Assembly (NCBI RefSeq): GCF_019104765.1
Contig: NZ_JAHRXJ010000001.1
Coordinates: 124,001-188,000 of the forward strand
Direction of reading: 5' to 3'
Length of the DNA stretch: 64,000 nucleotides
Source of the DNA: Synechococcus sp. HK05
Lineage (GTDB): Bacteria; Cyanobacteriota; Cyanobacteriia; PCC-6307; Cyanobiaceae
Program-made: the position numbers and the translations under genes
The notes under the pieces: model-generated
Database searches by the model: none
What the model was told of the DNA's origin: nothing
The model's input: the letters and a program-made list of their open reading frames with translations, nothing else
Part shown: one piece after another, positions 16,422-26,230 of the stretch
Position numbering within the stretch: position 1 is the stretch's first letter
How the letters are laid out: each line of letters opens with the position of its first letter

Positions 16422-18353
16422 ATGCCCACCGCTGAGATCCGCTGGAGCGGCAGCCGCCGTGATCAGCAGGCCCTCGCTCAACGCCCCGACTGGCGTGATC
16501 TCCAGGGCCTGGAGCAGCTCTGGCCCCAGCTCGCCGAGCGCCATGGCGATGCCACGGCCCTTGACGCCCCCCATGCCAAACCCCCGGAGCAGCTCAGCTT
16601 TCGCGATCTGAACGCCCGGATTGAACAGGCCGCCGCCGGCTTCGCCGCCCTCGGCGTGAAGCCCAGCGATGTGGTGGCGCTGTTTTCGGAGAACAGCCCC
16701 CGCTGGTTGGTGGCGGATCAGGGCCTGATGCGGCTGGGCGCTGCCGATGCCGTGCGCGGCAGCGGGGCACCGGTGGAGGAGCTGCGCTACATCGCCGCCG
16801 ATTCCGGAGCCGTAGCGCTGGTGCTCGAATCGGCTGAGCTGCTCACCCGGCTCAAGCTCAGCAGCGAGCTGCTGGGGCAGCTGCGCTTTGTGGTGCTGCT
16901 CCAGGGTGATCGCGGTTCGGTGGTGCCTGTGCTGCCCTGCTTCACCTGGGAGGAGCTGATGGCCCAGGGCGCCAAAACCCCAGCCCCCGCCTGGCCGGAG
17001 GGAGGTGAACAGCGCCTCGCCACGGTGCTCTACACCTCCGGCACCACCGGCCAGCCCAAGGGCGTTCCCCTCAGCCACGCCAACCTGCTGCACCAGCTGC
17101 GCCACCTGGGTGTGGCAGTAGCGCCCCAGCCCGGGGATCGCGTGCTCAGTGTGCTGCCGATCTGGCATGCCTACGAGCGCAGCGCCGAATACTTCCTGCT
17201 GGCCTGCGGCTGCGCGCAGACCTACACCACGCTGAAGCAACTCCGCGGGGATCTCCAGCGCGTGCGGCCGCACTATCTGATCAGCGTGCCGCGGCTGTGG
17301 GAGGCACTGCTGGGGGGCTTTGAGGATGCCCTCGCGGCAATGCCGGCCGCGCGGCAGAAACTGCTGCGATCAGCCCTCGGCCTGAGCCGCTACCACTGCC
17401 TGGCACGGCGGGTGGCGGCGGATCGCACCCTGGCCCCCGAATCCGCCGTCAGCCGCCTGCGGGCGGCGGGTGGAGCGCTGCTGAGCTGGCCGCTGCATGG
17501 CCTGGCCAGCCGCGTGCTCTGGCCGAAGGTGCGCCAGCAGCTGGTGGGTGGCCGCCTGCGCACCGCTATCAGTGGCGGCGGTGCCCTGGCGATTCATGTG
17601 GATGGCTTCTTCGAGGCCGTTGGGATTGAGCTGCTGGTGGGCTACGGCCTCACCGAAACGAGTCCGGTGCTCACCTGCCGGCGCCGCTGGAACAATCGCC
17701 GCGGCAGCTCCGGTCAGCCGCTGCCGGGCACGGCGATCCGGATCGTGGATCCCGAGAGCGGTGCCCTGTTGCAGATCGGCCAGCGCGGCCGGGTGCTGGC
17801 CCAGGGCCCGCAGGTGATGGGGGGCTATCTGGGCAAACCCGAGGCCACCGCCAAGGTGCTCGATGGCGAGGGTTGGTTTGATACCGGCGATCTCGGCCAA
17901 TTGTTGGCCGATGGAACCCTGGTGCTCACGGGCCGTGCCAAGGACACGATCGTGCTCAGCAGCGGCGAAAACATCGAGCCTGGGCCTCTGGAAGAGTGCC
18001 TGGTGGCTTGCACCCTGGTGGAGCAGGTGATGGTGGTGGGGCAGGACCGCAAGGCCCTTGGCGCCCTGGTGGTGACCAAGGCCGAAGCCCTGGCCAGCTG
18101 GGCCCGCGAGGCTGGGCTTCCCCTGCCCCAAGGCGGCGCCGCTGATCCAGCGCTGCTCAAGGCCCTCACCAGCCGACTCAATCGGCGCCTGCAGGCCCGC
18201 CCCGGCGCCCGGCCTGATGAGCGCCTGGCGGGCGTGGCTCTGGTGGAGCCCTTCAGCCTCGAGAACGGCCTGCTCACCCAGACCCTCAAGCAGAAGCGCG
18301 ATCGCATTGCCGAGCGCGATGCTGCCGCGATCGAGGCGATCTACGGCCGCTGA
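16422..18353 (+). CDS. Long-chain acyl-CoA/acyl-ACP synthetase (AMP-binding)
   Basis: An ANL-superfamily adenylate-forming enzyme of 643 residues. The P-loop is YTSGTTGQPKGVPLSH (residues ~203-218); the adenine motif is GYGLTETSPV; the hinge and ATP motif is GWFDTGDLGQL; the late Lys region is SSGENIEPG. It likely activates free fatty acids, acting as acyl-ACP synthetase Aas in cyanobacteria. The ATG at 16422 follows lipB closely; the longer frame upstream is an antisense-like shadow of lipB. Function as Aas is inference from the host group. Confidence 0.92.
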   Translation: MPTAEIRWSGSRRDQQALAQRPDWRDLQGLEQLWPQLAERHGDATALDAPHAKPPEQLSFRDLNARIEQAAAGFAALGVKPSDVVALFSENSPRWLVADQGLMRLGAADAVRGSGAPVEELRYIAADSGAVALVLESAELLTRLKLSSELLGQLRFVVLLQGDRGSVVPVLPCFTWEELMAQGAKTPAPAWPEGGEQRLATVLYTSGTTGQPKGVPLSHANLLHQLRHLGVAVAPQPGDRVLSVLPIWHAYERSAEYFLLACGCAQTYTTLKQLRGDLQRVRPHYLISVPRLWEALLGGFEDALAAMPAARQKLLRSALGLSRYHCLARRVAADRTLAPESAVSRLRAAGGALLSWPLHGLASRVLWPKVRQQLVGGRLRTAISGGGALAIHVDGFFEAVGIELLVGYGLTETSPVLTCRRRWNNRRGSSGQPLPGTAIRIVDPESGALLQIGQRGRVLAQGPQVMGGYLGKPEATAKVLDGEGWFDTGDLGQLLADGTLVLTGRAKDTIVLSSGENIEPGPLEECLVACTLVEQVMVVGQDRKALGALVVTKAEALASWAREAGLPLPQGGAADPALLKALTSRLNRRLQARPGARPDERLAGVALVEPFSLENGLLTQTLKQKRDRIAERDAAAIEAIYGR

Positions 18354-18432
18354 GGCGGCCGGAAACCCGCCCTGCCGCTGCGTTGCCGCCGCCGCGTGTG
18401 CCTGACAACCTGAGCGCTGCATTTTCAAGCCC

Positions 18433-18876
18433 ATGGCCGACGGCAGCCTTTCGATCAAGCGCTCGATCACCGTGCGTGCCGTGGTGACCCCCCGCTGGAA
18501 GGAAGACGCTGAGCGCGAGATCAGCAACGCCATCGCCGGCAGCGACGCCCAGCTGGCTCAGCTGGAGCAGGAAGGGCAGCAGTTGGTGGATGCGATCCGC
18601 AGCCAGAGCATCAACCCCCTCGATCCCCGCGTGCAGGAGCAGGTGGCCTCTGTGCAGGAACAGGTGGGTGCCAAGCGCGCCGAGCTGGAGGAGCAGAAGC
18701 GTCAGCTGATCGAGCAGCAGCGCCAGGTGCGCGATCTGGAGATGGAGCAGATCGTGGATCAGGGCCAGCTCGAGAGCTTCTGTGATGTGCGCGTGGGCGA
18801 CAACCTCGTGGAGAAGCTGCAGGTGGCTGTGGTGGTGCGCGACGGCGTGATCGAAGCGATCGAAGGCAGCCTCTGA
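18433..18876 (+). CDS. YlqD-like coiled-coil protein
   Basis: A 147-residue protein with a beta-rich N-terminus (LSIKRSITVRAVVTPRWKE), a long central coiled coil from ~residue 30 to 110 (heptad-like EEQKRQLIEQQRQVRDLEME), and a C-terminal DVRVGDNLVEKLQVAVVVRDG beta segment. This arrangement matches YlqD proteins, whose role is unknown. The ATG at 18433 is used. It sits just upstream of pdhC. Confidence 0.8.
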   Translation: MADGSLSIKRSITVRAVVTPRWKEDAEREISNAIAGSDAQLAQLEQEGQQLVDAIRSQSINPLDPRVQEQVASVQEQVGAKRAELEEQKRQLIEQQRQVRDLEMEQIVDQGQLESFCDVRVGDNLVEKLQVAVVVRDGVIEAIEGSL

Positions 18877-18892
18877 GCCAGGAGGGGGCCAC

Positions 18893-18898
18893 GTAAAA
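18893..18898 (+). promoter_or_regulatory. Possible -10 element upstream of pdhC
   Basis: A TAAAAT hexamer stands out in an otherwise GC-rich spacer about 29 bases before the chosen pdhC start. No convincing -35 is seen, so this is only a candidate promoter. Confidence 0.3.
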
Positions 18899-18926
18899 TC
18901 CGCCCCAATTGCGCGGCAGACCTCCG

Positions 18927-20264
18927 TTGGCCACCCACGAAATCTTCATGCCCGCCCTCTCCTCCACCATGACGGAGGGGAAAATCGTGGAGTGGCTGAA
19001 GAAGCCCGGCGACAAGGTGGAGCGCGGTGAGTCGGTGCTCGTGGTCGAGTCCGACAAGGCCGACATGGACGTGGAATCGTTCAACGAGGGCTACCTGGCT
19101 GCTGTGTTGATGCCCGCCGGTGGCACGGCCCCGGTGGGCGAAACCATCGGCTTGATCGTGGAAACCCAGGCGGAGATCGCCGAGGTGCAGGCCAAAGCTC
19201 CCAGCGGTGGCACCGCTGCCGCCGCTCCGGCACCGGCGGCAGCGCCTGCTGCCGCTGCCGCCGCTCCTGCGCCTGTGGCGGCCGCCGCACCCGTGCCTGC
19301 CGCACCGGCTCCCGTGGTGGCTGCGGCTCCCGCTCCTGTCGCCAGCGGCCGCGTGGTGGCCAGCCCCCGCGCCAAGAAGCTCGCCAGCCAGCACGGCGTG
19401 GCGCTTGAAACCCTGCGCGGCAGCGGCCCCCACGGGCGTATTCAGGCGGAAGACGTGGAACGCGCCCTTGGCCTCACCGTGGCGGTGCCCCGCGTGGCCG
19501 AGGGGTCTGCGCCCGCGGCTGCAGCCTCCGCCAATGGCGCTGCTGCCCCTGCTCCCGCGCCCGCGGGTGATGCCTTTGGCCGCCCCGGCGAGAGCGTGAG
19601 CTTCAACACGCTGCAGAACGCGGTGAACCGCAACATGATCGCCAGCCTGGAGGTGCCCTGCTTCCGGGTGGGCTACACGATCACCACCACCAAGCTCGAT
19701 GCCTTCTACAAGCAGGTGAAGAGCAAGGGCGTCACCATGACGGCCCTGCTGGCCAAGGCTGTGGGCGTGGTCCTGGCCCGTCACCCCCAGGTGAATGCGG
19801 CCACCAGCGCCGATGGCAGCGCCATGAGCTTTCCTGCCGGCGTGAATGTGGCCGTGGCGGTGGCGATGGAAGACGGCGGTCTGATTACGCCCGTGCTGGC
19901 CAACGCCGACAAGACCGACATCTATTCCCTGGCTCGTAACTGGGCCGACCTGGTGAGCCGTGCCCGCAGCAAGCAGCTCCAGCCCGAGGAATACAGCACC
20001 GGCACCTTCACCCTCTCCAACCTGGGCATGTTCGGTGTGGATCGCTTCGACGCGATCCTCCCTCCCGGCACTGGCGCGATTCTGGCTGTAGCTGCCTCCC
20101 GCCCCACGGTGGTGGCCGGCAAGGACGGTTCGATGCGGGTGGCCAACCAGATGCAGGTGAATCTCACCTGTGATCACCGTGTGATCTATGGCGCCCACGC
20201 GGCTGCTTTCCTCAAGGATCTGGCCCAGCTGATCGAAACCAACCCCGAAAGCCTGGCGATCTGA
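18927..20264 (+). CDS. pdhC: Dihydrolipoamide acetyltransferase (E2) of pyruvate dehydrogenase
   Basis: E2 moves acetyl groups from lipoyl-lysine to CoA. One lipoyl domain is at the N-terminus ([12 protein letters not shown] with the lipoylated Lys), then an Ala/Pro-rich linker of ~80 residues, an E3-binding domain ([14 protein letters not shown]), and the catalytic acyltransferase domain ending with DHRVIYGAH. The usual HxxxDG reads HRVIYG, as in plastid and cyanobacterial E2s. The start is taken as TTG at 18927, which gives the conserved [16 protein letters not shown]; an in-frame TTG at 18909 adds six residues. Confidence 0.95.
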   Translation: MATHEIFMPALSSTMTEGKIVEWLKKPGDKVERGESVLVVESDKADMDVESFNEGYLAAVLMPAGGTAPVGETIGLIVETQAEIAEVQAKAPSGGTAAAAPAPAAAPAAAAAAPAPVAAAAPVPAAPAPVVAAAPAPVASGRVVASPRAKKLASQHGVALETLRGSGPHGRIQAEDVERALGLTVAVPRVAEGSAPAAAASANGAAAPAPAPAGDAFGRPGESVSFNTLQNAVNRNMIASLEVPCFRVGYTITTTKLDAFYKQVKSKGVTMTALLAKAVGVVLARHPQVNAATSADGSAMSFPAGVNVAVAVAMEDGGLITPVLANADKTDIYSLARNWADLVSRARSKQLQPEEYSTGTFTLSNLGMFGVDRFDAILPPGTGAILAVAASRPTVVAGKDGSMRVANQMQVNLTCDHRVIYGAHAAAFLKDLAQLIETNPESLAI

Positions 20265-20283
20265 CCTAAAACACGCCCTTTTC

Positions 20284-21402
20284 ATGGCGACGGATCCCGC
20301 TGATCAACGGCTGTCGAGCTACGTCTTTGATCTGCCGGAGACGTTCATCGCCCAGACCCCGCTAGAGCCGCGCCATTCGGCCCGGCTGTTGGTGGTGGAT
20401 CCTCAGCAGCCATCGGGTTGCCGGCACCGCACGGTTTGGGATTTGCAGCACGAGCTGCAGCCCGGTGATCTCCTGGTGGTGAACAACACCCGGGTGCTTA
20501 AGGCCCGACTACAGGCTCGCCGGCCCAGTGGCGGCAGCGTGGAGCTGCTGGTGTTGGAACCCGCTGGCGCAAGCGATTGGCTGTGCCTGGCTCGGCCCGC
20601 CAAACGGCTCAAACCTGGAGAGGTGCTGCAGCTGGAGCATCAGGGGCAACCTGCCATCGGCCTCGAGATCGTGGCCATTGACGCAGAGACGGGCGGCCGT
20701 GTGGTGCGTTTCCCAGCGGCGTGTACCAGCCCGGAAGCGATCGAAGCGCTCTTGGCGCGCTATGGCTCGATGCCGCTGCCTCCTTATATCCAGCAGCAGA
20801 ACGATGACGACGACGCGCGCTATCAAACCCGCTATGCCTCGCGGCCTGGAGCCGTGGCGGCGCCAACAGCGGGTTTGCACCTCAGTGATGAGCTGATGGC
20901 GGCGATCCGCGCGCGCGGAGTGGAGATGGCGGAGGTCACGTTGCATGTGGGCCTCGGCACCTTCCGGCCGGTGGACACGGAAGACCTCAATCAGCTGGAG
21001 TTGCACAGCGAATGGGTGGAGGTGTCTTCTGCCTTGGTGCAGGCTGTGGCCGCCTGTCGCACCCGCGGCGGCCGCGTGATCGCGGTGGGCACCACCAGTG
21101 TGCGCAGCCTGGAGGCGGTGGCGCAGCTGCATGGCGGCATCCTCCAGCCCCATGCCGGACCGGTGAATCTGGTGATTCAGCCGGGTTATCGCTTTGCGGT
21201 GGTGCAGGGATTGCTCACCAATTTCCACCTGCCCAAGAGCTCCTTGCTGCTGTTGGTGAGCGCCCTGATCGGCCGCCAGCGCTTGCTGGATCTGTACGAA
21301 CAGGCCAAGGCTGAGGGCTATCGCTTCTTCTCTTACGGCGATGCGATGTGGATCGCCCCGGAGGCTGTGCTCGAGCAGGCGAAACCTCCGCTGGAGACCT
21401 AG
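20284..21402 (+). CDS. queA: S-adenosylmethionine:tRNA ribosyltransferase-isomerase
   Basis: QueA transfers the ribosyl moiety of AdoMet to 7-aminomethyl-7-deazaguanine in tRNA, making epoxyqueuosine. Signatures: [57 protein letters not shown] and [22 protein letters not shown] [10 protein letters not shown]. At 372 residues it is full length. The ATG at 20284 is 19 bases after the pdhC stop, so the genes may share a transcript. Confidence 0.96.
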   Translation: MATDPADQRLSSYVFDLPETFIAQTPLEPRHSARLLVVDPQQPSGCRHRTVWDLQHELQPGDLLVVNNTRVLKARLQARRPSGGSVELLVLEPAGASDWLCLARPAKRLKPGEVLQLEHQGQPAIGLEIVAIDAETGGRVVRFPAACTSPEAIEALLARYGSMPLPPYIQQQNDDDDARYQTRYASRPGAVAAPTAGLHLSDELMAAIRARGVEMAEVTLHVGLGTFRPVDTEDLNQLELHSEWVEVSSALVQAVAACRTRGGRVIAVGTTSVRSLEAVAQLHGGILQPHAGPVNLVIQPGYRFAVVQGLLTNFHLPKSSLLLLVSALIGRQRLLDLYEQAKAEGYRFFSYGDAMWIAPEAVLEQAKPPLET

Positions 21403-21438
21403 CGGAGACCAGACCGTTCCGCTGGGATACACGCCATG

Positions 21439-21470
21439 AAAAAAGCCGCCAACGAAGGTGTTGGCGGCTT
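21439..21470 (-). terminator. Rho-independent terminator for the secreted 174-aa protein gene
   Basis: Arms GCCGCCAAC and GTTGGCGGC, extended by A-T pairs, flank a six-base loop. The run of A on the left becomes a T-tract after the hairpin on the minus strand. It lies about 40 bases past the stop at 21509 and could also serve queA from the other side. Confidence 0.8.
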
Positions 21471-21508
21471 GGCAAGGCGACGGCGTGGAGTCACGCCATG
21501 GCGTTCAC

Positions 21509-22033
21509 TCAGCTTTGGCCCCAGCAGAGCTTGGGGTTGGCGGTGGTGAGCAGCATGCCGGTCATCGGCACGTTGGTGGTCTGCAGCGTGTAGCTGAACT
21601 CGCTGGGACGCACACCGGTGGGCTTGGCGCACAGGAAGGTGGCGCCGTTGGTGTTGGTGGTGGTTGTGGTGCTGATGCCGTAGAGCTGCAGCAGGTTCAC
21701 CATCGAGGCGTCGTAGTCGACCTCAGCGTCGTTGCTGCCGAGGAACAGCTGGGAGCGGCTGCTGCCACAGCGAGCCTTGGAGGTGGTGACGTTGGGATAC
21801 AGCGCCTGGGAGGTGTAGGTCACATCACAGATCACACCCTGAGGGGTGTTGGTTGTGCCCTGGATCGAGAGGATGGCCACCGAGGTGGGATTCGCCTGCT
21901 TGACGAACACCTGCTTGGGGATGAAGTTCTTCAGGTCAATCGCCTGGGCGCTGTTGGCGAGCAGCACGGGGCTTGCTGCAACAGAGGCGGCGAGGGCAGC
22001 GGTGAGCGTGCCAGTTCGAGAGAGGAGGCGCAT
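21509..22033 (-). CDS. Secreted protein of unknown function (~174 aa)
   Basis: The N-terminus is an export signal: MRLLSRTGTLTAALAASVAA followed by SPVLLANSAQA before IDLKNFI. The mature part contains three to four Cys (GVICDV, ARCGSS, FLCAKP, KLCWGQ), possibly forming two disulfides, and a run of threonines (STTTTTNTNGA). I recognise no family. The ATG at 22033 is chosen because it gives a compact signal peptide; the in-frame ATG at 22066 adds eleven residues. Composition is somewhat lower in GC than the neighbours. It has its own terminator. Confidence 0.72.
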   Translation of the reverse strand: MRLLSRTGTLTAALAASVAASPVLLANSAQAIDLKNFIPKQVFVKQANPTSVAILSIQGTTNTPQGVICDVTYTSQALYPNVTTSKARCGSSRSQLFLGSNDAEVDYDASMVNLLQLYGISTTTTTNTNGATFLCAKPTGVRPSEFSYTLQTTNVPMTGMLLTTANPKLCWGQS

Positions 22034-22200
22034 GCCTGATGCGGAATAGCCCGATAATTGTGTCACGAAGCAGGGCGTTTCGGTCTTATGTAAGTTTATT
22101 TTTGCGGCGCGGATTCGCTTTGTAAGCCTGTTTGCTTTGCTGTTGTTTTGGCGTTCTGGCGTTGTGCTTCAGTTCGCCTGTTTCTGGTGCTTGTGGCATG

Positions 22201-22229
22201 AAAAACCCCGAGGCTTTGGCCCCGGGGTT
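22201..22229 (-). terminator. Rho-independent terminator downstream of sodB
   Basis: AACCCCG-A-GGC pairs with GGCC-CGGGGTT through one mismatch, loop TTTG, with five A on the left giving a T-tract on the minus strand. It is about 40 bases after the sodB stop. Confidence 0.8.
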
Positions 22230-22268
22230 GCTTGTTGCGATTGGCTTCAGAGGTGCCCTTTCGCTGGA

Positions 22269-22868
22269 TCAGGCAGCGGCCAGGTTGGCGGCCACGAAAT
22301 CCCAGTTCACCAGCTTGTCGAGGAAGGTGTTGATGTAGTCGGGGCGGCGGTTCTGGTAGTCGAGGTAGTAGGCGTGCTCCCACACATCCATGGTGAGCAG
22401 AGCCTTCTGGCCGTGGGCCAGGGGCAGATCGGCGTTGCCGGTCTTGGTCACCTTGAGGGTGCCGTTGTCGAGCACCAGCCAGGCCCAGCCGCTGCCGAAC
22501 TGGGTGGCGCCGGCCGCCTTGAACGCCTCAACGAACTTCTCGAAGCTGCCGAAGTCAGCGTTGATCTTGTCGAGCAGGGCGCCGCTGGGGGTGCCGCCGC
22601 CATTGGGCTTGATGCACTGCCAGTAGAAGCTGTGGTTCCACACCTGGGCAGCGTTGTTGAACACACCAGCCTTGCTGGCGTCACCGGCCACGGCGGTGAT
22701 GGTGTCTTCCAGGCTCTTGCCTTCCAGCTCGGTGCCGGCCACCAGGTTGTTGAGGTTGGTCACGTAAGCGTTGTGGTGCTTGCCGTGGTGGAACTCAAGG
22801 GTCTGGCGGGAGATGTGGGGCTCGAGCGCATCGAGGCCGTAGGGCAGCGCAGGCAGCGTGTGAGCCAT
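22269..22868 (-). CDS. sodB: Superoxide dismutase, iron type
   Basis: Converts superoxide to hydrogen peroxide and oxygen in the cytosol. Metal ligands are His in [13 protein letters not shown], His in VWNHSFYW, and Asp and His in [23 protein letters not shown] carries the second-shell Gln in the position typical of Fe-SOD, so iron rather than manganese is inferred. At 199 residues it is normal. The ATG at 22868 is used; a clear terminator follows. Confidence 0.93.
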   Translation of the reverse strand: MAHTLPALPYGLDALEPHISRQTLEFHHGKHHNAYVTNLNNLVAGTELEGKSLEDTITAVAGDASKAGVFNNAAQVWNHSFYWQCIKPNGGGTPSGALLDKINADFGSFEKFVEAFKAAGATQFGSGWAWLVLDNGTLKVTKTGNADLPLAHGQKALLTMDVWEHAYYLDYQNRRPDYINTFLDKLVNWDFVAANLAAA

Positions 22869-22985
22869 GAGACGTGGGGTCGTGCTGGATGTGGCCCGGC
22901 CATGGGCCGGACGGCCGCGGCATCCTAACGATCGCTTCAGGTTTCGTAAGTCGCGAGAACCGTCCCCCAGCGGCTTTTCGCGCCC

Positions 22986-23010
22986 AAAAAAACCGCCGGT
23001 CTCCCGGCGG
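22986..23010 (-). terminator. Rho-independent terminator downstream of the FKBP gene
   Basis: CCGCCGG and CCGGCGG form a seven-pair stem with a TCTC loop; seven A to the left give a T-tract on the minus strand. It lies about 24 bases after the FKBP stop. Confidence 0.85.
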
Positions 23011-23033
23011 CGTTTGGGGTTATCGAGGCTGAT

Positions 23034-23654
23034 TCAGCCTTTGATCTGCAGCAGCTCCACTTCAAAGATCAAGGTGGCATTGGGAGGAATCACGCCGCCA
23101 GCACCACGCTCGCCGTAGGCCAGATCGGGGGGAATCACCAGCTTGCGCTTGCCGCCTACCTGCATGCCGGCCACGCCTTCATCCCAGCCCTTGATCACGC
23201 GGCCGGCGCCGAGGGGGAAGGAGAAGGGACCACGGCCGTAGCTGCTGTCGAACTCCTTGCCGTTCTCAAGGGTGCCGCGGTAGTTCACCGAAACGGTCTG
23301 GCCGCTGGTGGCTTCAGGGCCATCACCCACCACCAGGTCGGTGATGCGCAGGCCGCTGGGGGTGACGCGCTCCTTGGCGACCACCATTTCACCGCCCAGG
23401 CCGGCGGCGCCGGAATCGGCAATCAAGTCGTTGTTGGCGGCGTCGCTGGCCATGGTGAAAAGCGTGGGGTTGGGGTCTTCAGGATCCAGCTCGAACTGGC
23501 CGCTCAGGCTGGCCGGTGCTGCAGCGGGTGCCGCGGCAACGGCAACCTGAGCTACGGGCTTGGCTTGCACCGTTGAAGGTGCCACCAGCTGGCTTACGAA
23601 GGCCAGGAGCAAGCAGGCCACGCACACCGCCGAGCTGATCAGGATGTCGCGCAT
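23034..23654 (-). CDS. FKBP-type peptidyl-prolyl cis-trans isomerase, secreted/membrane-anchored
   Basis: A 206-residue isomerase. The N-terminal hydrophobic segment ([16 protein letters not shown]) is a signal or anchor, followed by an Ala/Pro linker, and an FKBP domain from ~residue 95: [41 protein letters not shown] and [20 protein letters not shown]. It probably folds proteins in the thylakoid lumen or periplasm. The ATG at 23654 is chosen since the upstream frame is a shadow of the adjacent coiled-coil gene. A terminator follows. Confidence 0.92.
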   Translation of the reverse strand: MRDILISSAVCVACLLLAFVSQLVAPSTVQAKPVAQVAVAAAPAAAPASLSGQFELDPEDPNPTLFTMASDAANNDLIADSGAAGLGGEMVVAKERVTPSGLRITDLVVGDGPEATSGQTVSVNYRGTLENGKEFDSSYGRGPFSFPLGAGRVIKGWDEGVAGMQVGGKRKLVIPPDLAYGERGAGGVIPPNATLIFEVELLQIKG

Positions 23655-23694
23655 GGCAGGGGATGGGCTGAGTCGGCGAGATTCTGCCCCAGCT

Positions 23695-24063
23695 TCAGTC
23701 GGGTAGGTCGCTGAAACCGCTGCCGTCGGGTTGGCCGGCGTCGCTGCGCAGACGTCGCACCTGCTGTTCCAGTCGATCGATCCGGCCCCGCAGTTCATCC
23801 ACTTCCCGTTGGCGCGCCAGGCCCAGGTCTTGCAGCAGGTGATCGAGGTTGCGTTCCACCTGCCGCTCGGTCTGCTTCTCCAGTTCTGGGTTTTCGCCGC
23901 GCAGGCTGGCCAGCACGTCGTCCACGAGCGCTGTGGCCTGGGAGGCATCGAGGCGGCCGCTGCTCACCCACGCCTGGGTGACGCTGCGCAGTCGCTCGGC
24001 CACCAGGGATGTGGTGCCGAGGCCCCGCACCAGCAGCTGTTGAAGGGGATTGCTCGCGTCCAT
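23695..24063 (-). CDS. Small coiled-coil, phasin-like protein (122 aa)
   Basis: An all-helical, charged protein: [14 protein letters not shown] near residue 20, then a long helix from [20 protein letters not shown] to [17 protein letters not shown], i.e. a C-terminal coiled coil. Phasin/PhaF-like proteins look like this, but no PHA synthase is in the window, so the label is tentative. The ATG at 24063 is chosen over one at 24090, which lies closer to the divergent lnt start. It lies just upstream of the FKBP gene and may share its transcript. Confidence 0.7.
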   Translation of the reverse strand: MDASNPLQQLLVRGLGTTSLVAERLRSVTQAWVSSGRLDASQATALVDDVLASLRGENPELEKQTERQVERNLDHLLQDLGLARQREVDELRGRIDRLEQQVRRLRSDAGQPDGSGFSDLPD

Positions 24064-24119
24064 GGCGCTGACCGCTTTTGCCTGCCCCAAACCATGGCGC
24101 TTACCTAGGGTTCACCGCC

Positions 24120-25586
24120 ATGGCAGGCAACCGGCCTTTGTGGAGATGGATCGCCGCAGCCCTCGGTGGCTTGTTGGCGGGGTTGGCCTTGCCCCCCTGG
24201 GGTTGTCCTCCGTTGTTGTGGCTTGCGTTGCTGCCGCTCTGGGCCCTGGGTCCGCGGCCTGCGGCTCTATGGGGTGCGGTGGCGGTGCTGCTGAGCCATC
24301 GCTGGTTGCTCTGGTTGCACCCATTGGATTGGGTTGGGGTCCCTCCGGGTCTCAGCTTGCCGCTCTGTGTGGTGTTGTGGCTCGCGCTAGGGGCGGTGGC
24401 TGCTGCGCTCCTGAGCGCTTGGCGCCTGGTGGTGCAGCTCTGGGGTGTGGATCGCTGGAGCACTGCGCTCTTTGCGGCGGCGATCTGGGGGTTGGGGGAG
24501 GTGTGGCTGGCTCAAGGTCCCTTGTTCTGGATTGGCCTGGGCAGTGCGGCCTTGCCAGGTGATCCAGCGCTGGCGGGTTTAGCGCAATGGATGGGAGCGG
24601 GCGGCTTAGCGGCGGTGCAGCTGCTCTTGGCCTGGTGGCTGTGGCGTGTCTGCAGTGCGGGATGGGCGGGGCGTGGCCTGTTTTGGCGTTCGGCTGCTGC
24701 CTGGTTCTTGGTGGCGGTGTTGCTGCATGTCTGGGGCTGGGGGCTGCTGCAGGCGGTGCCGCTGGCGGATCGCGGATCGCGCCCCATCAGGCTTCTCGTG
24801 CTCCAACCCGCTATTCCCACCCGCGAGAAGTTCAGCTGGATGCAGCAGCGGGCCCTGCAGCGTCGATTGGCAGTCGCTCAGCGGCAGGCGCAGGATCTTG
24901 GGGTGGCAGTTCTGCTGCTCCCGGAAGGGGCCTTGGCGCTTGGGCAGCAGCTACCGGAGCCGGCACCGGTGGAAGTGCTCAGCGGTGGCTTCCGCGAGAG
25001 CGGCGCTGAGCTGCGCAGCGCTCTGTTGCGGTTTGACCCAGGCGCTGTGGATGCTGCTGCGGCCATCGACAAGCACCGCTTGGTGCCGCTTGGTGAGTGG
25101 ATTCCAGGCAGTGCCTGGCTCAGCTGGGCGGGCTTGTCGGCCGTGGGTGGTGTGAGCGCTGGAGATGCCTCGCGCCTGTTGGATCGCCCCAACGGGGCCA
25201 TTGGGGTGGCCATTTGCTACGAGATCGCAGATGGGGCGGGCCTGGCCACTGCCGTTCGTGAGGGGGCGGGTTGGCTCCTGGCCAGTGCCAATCTCGATCC
25301 CTATCCCGCTCAGCTGCAGCGGCAGTTTGCGGCGCTGGCGCAGCTGCGGGCGATCGAAACGGGGCGGTGGGTGGTGAGTGCCGCCAACACGGGGCCGAGC
25401 CTGGCGGTGGACCCCCGGGGGCACGTGCGTCATCGCCTCGACGGCGAGGTCCCTGACACCTTGCTGGTGGAGGTTCAATCCAAAACAGGCCTCACGGGAT
25501 ACAGCCGCGTGGGCGAATGGCCCCTGCTGGCGCTGGCTGCGGCGGGGGCAGCGTCGCGCGTACGGTCTCGGGTGCGACAATCTTGA
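24120..25586 (+). CDS. lnt: Apolipoprotein N-acyltransferase
   Basis: Adds the third acyl chain to lipoproteins at the inner membrane. The N-terminal ~210 residues contain multiple Leu/Trp-rich transmembrane helices; the C-terminal carbon-nitrogen hydrolase domain shows the triad as Glu in LLLPEGALAL, Lys in AAIDKHRLVPLGEW and Cys in GVAICYEI. At 488 residues it is normal. The ATG at 24120 gives the best N-terminus (MAGNRPLWRW); an upstream in-frame ATG at 24078 is less likely. Confidence 0.93.
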   Translation: MAGNRPLWRWIAAALGGLLAGLALPPWGCPPLLWLALLPLWALGPRPAALWGAVAVLLSHRWLLWLHPLDWVGVPPGLSLPLCVVLWLALGAVAAALLSAWRLVVQLWGVDRWSTALFAAAIWGLGEVWLAQGPLFWIGLGSAALPGDPALAGLAQWMGAGGLAAVQLLLAWWLWRVCSAGWAGRGLFWRSAAAWFLVAVLLHVWGWGLLQAVPLADRGSRPIRLLVLQPAIPTREKFSWMQQRALQRRLAVAQRQAQDLGVAVLLLPEGALALGQQLPEPAPVEVLSGGFRESGAELRSALLRFDPGAVDAAAAIDKHRLVPLGEWIPGSAWLSWAGLSAVGGVSAGDASRLLDRPNGAIGVAICYEIADGAGLATAVREGAGWLLASANLDPYPAQLQRQFAALAQLRAIETGRWVVSAANTGPSLAVDPRGHVRHRLDGEVPDTLLVEVQSKTGLTGYSRVGEWPLLALAAAGAASRVRSRVRQS

Positions 25587-25605
25587 GACTTTCTTGAGAT
25601 CGCCT

Positions 25606-26157
25606 GTGCCTGGTTCGCGCTGGTGTCGGCGAGGGGTGCTCGCTCTGGCGGCGGTGTTGGCGGGCGCTCAGATGGATGGGCTGAGGGCTGAACCCCAGGC
25701 CTTATTGGTGGAAGCGGAGTTGCTGGCGCGGTTGCGGGATCTGGGGGTGGAGGTGCAGCTGGGTGGCGTGTGTGGCGCTCCGGGGCAGTTGGCCACCTAC
25801 AACATGGGAGCCAACCTTCTCTGCCTGGGTGAGGCGCTGCTGGCGCGTCCGCGGGAGCGCAGCAAGGTGCTTCACCACGAATTGGTGCATGTGGTGCAGG
25901 ACTGTCTCGATGGCCTGGAGAGCCCCACCTCGATGCCGCTCGCGGAAGGGCTGCGCCGAGCCGGCAGCCTCAGTGAGCGGCAGCTGAATGGGTTTTTCCT
26001 GCAGCACCTGCGCAACCAGGGCAACCTCGATCACGTGGTGGCCACTACGGCTGTGCTGCCTCAAGAAGGCCGTCAGCGCGAGATGGAGGCCTATGCACTC
26101 CAGGCGGATCCCGCTTTGGTGCAGCACCTGTTGCTGCAAAGCTGTCGCCGCTCCTGA
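25606..26157 (+). CDS. Secreted protein with HExxH motif (putative metallopeptidase)
   Basis: A ~183-residue protein beginning at GTG 25606. Basic residues and a hydrophobic stretch (GVLALAAVLAGAQ) form an export signal. The mature part has KVLHHELVHVVQDC, which fits the HExxH zinc motif of many metallopeptidases, and several Cys (GGVCGAPG, LLCLGE, VVQDC, QSCRRS). I know no family name for it. The longer frame upstream is the shadow of the lnt 3' end. It follows lnt by 19 bases on the same strand, so they are likely co-transcribed. Confidence 0.68.
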   Translation: MPGSRWCRRGVLALAAVLAGAQMDGLRAEPQALLVEAELLARLRDLGVEVQLGGVCGAPGQLATYNMGANLLCLGEALLARPRERSKVLHHELVHVVQDCLDGLESPTSMPLAEGLRRAGSLSERQLNGFFLQHLRNQGNLDHVVATTAVLPQEGRQREMEAYALQADPALVQHLLLQSCRRS

Positions 26158-26182
26158 TGCACCCCGGCCGGTGATGGCCATG

Positions 26183-26204
26183 AAAAAGGCGCCCGTTGGG
26201 CGCC
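26183..26204 (-). terminator. Rho-independent terminator for the 33-aa mini-gene
   Basis: GGCGCCC and GGGCGCC form a perfect seven-pair stem around GTT; five A to the left give a T-tract on the minus strand. It lies 27 bases past the mini-gene stop and no other minus-strand gene ends nearby. Confidence 0.8.
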
Positions 26205-26230
26205 TGGGGAATGAACGTGAATCGCGTTGA

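Noticed and set aside
16332..18533. Two long minus-strand ORFs across the acyl-CoA synthetase
   Set aside because: Shadows of a gene with complete adenylate-forming motifs on the plus strand.
18759..20285. 508-codon minus-strand ORF across pdhC
   Set aside because: Antisense shadow of pdhC; Gly/His-rich with no domain. Long open antisense frames are common in high-GC genes.
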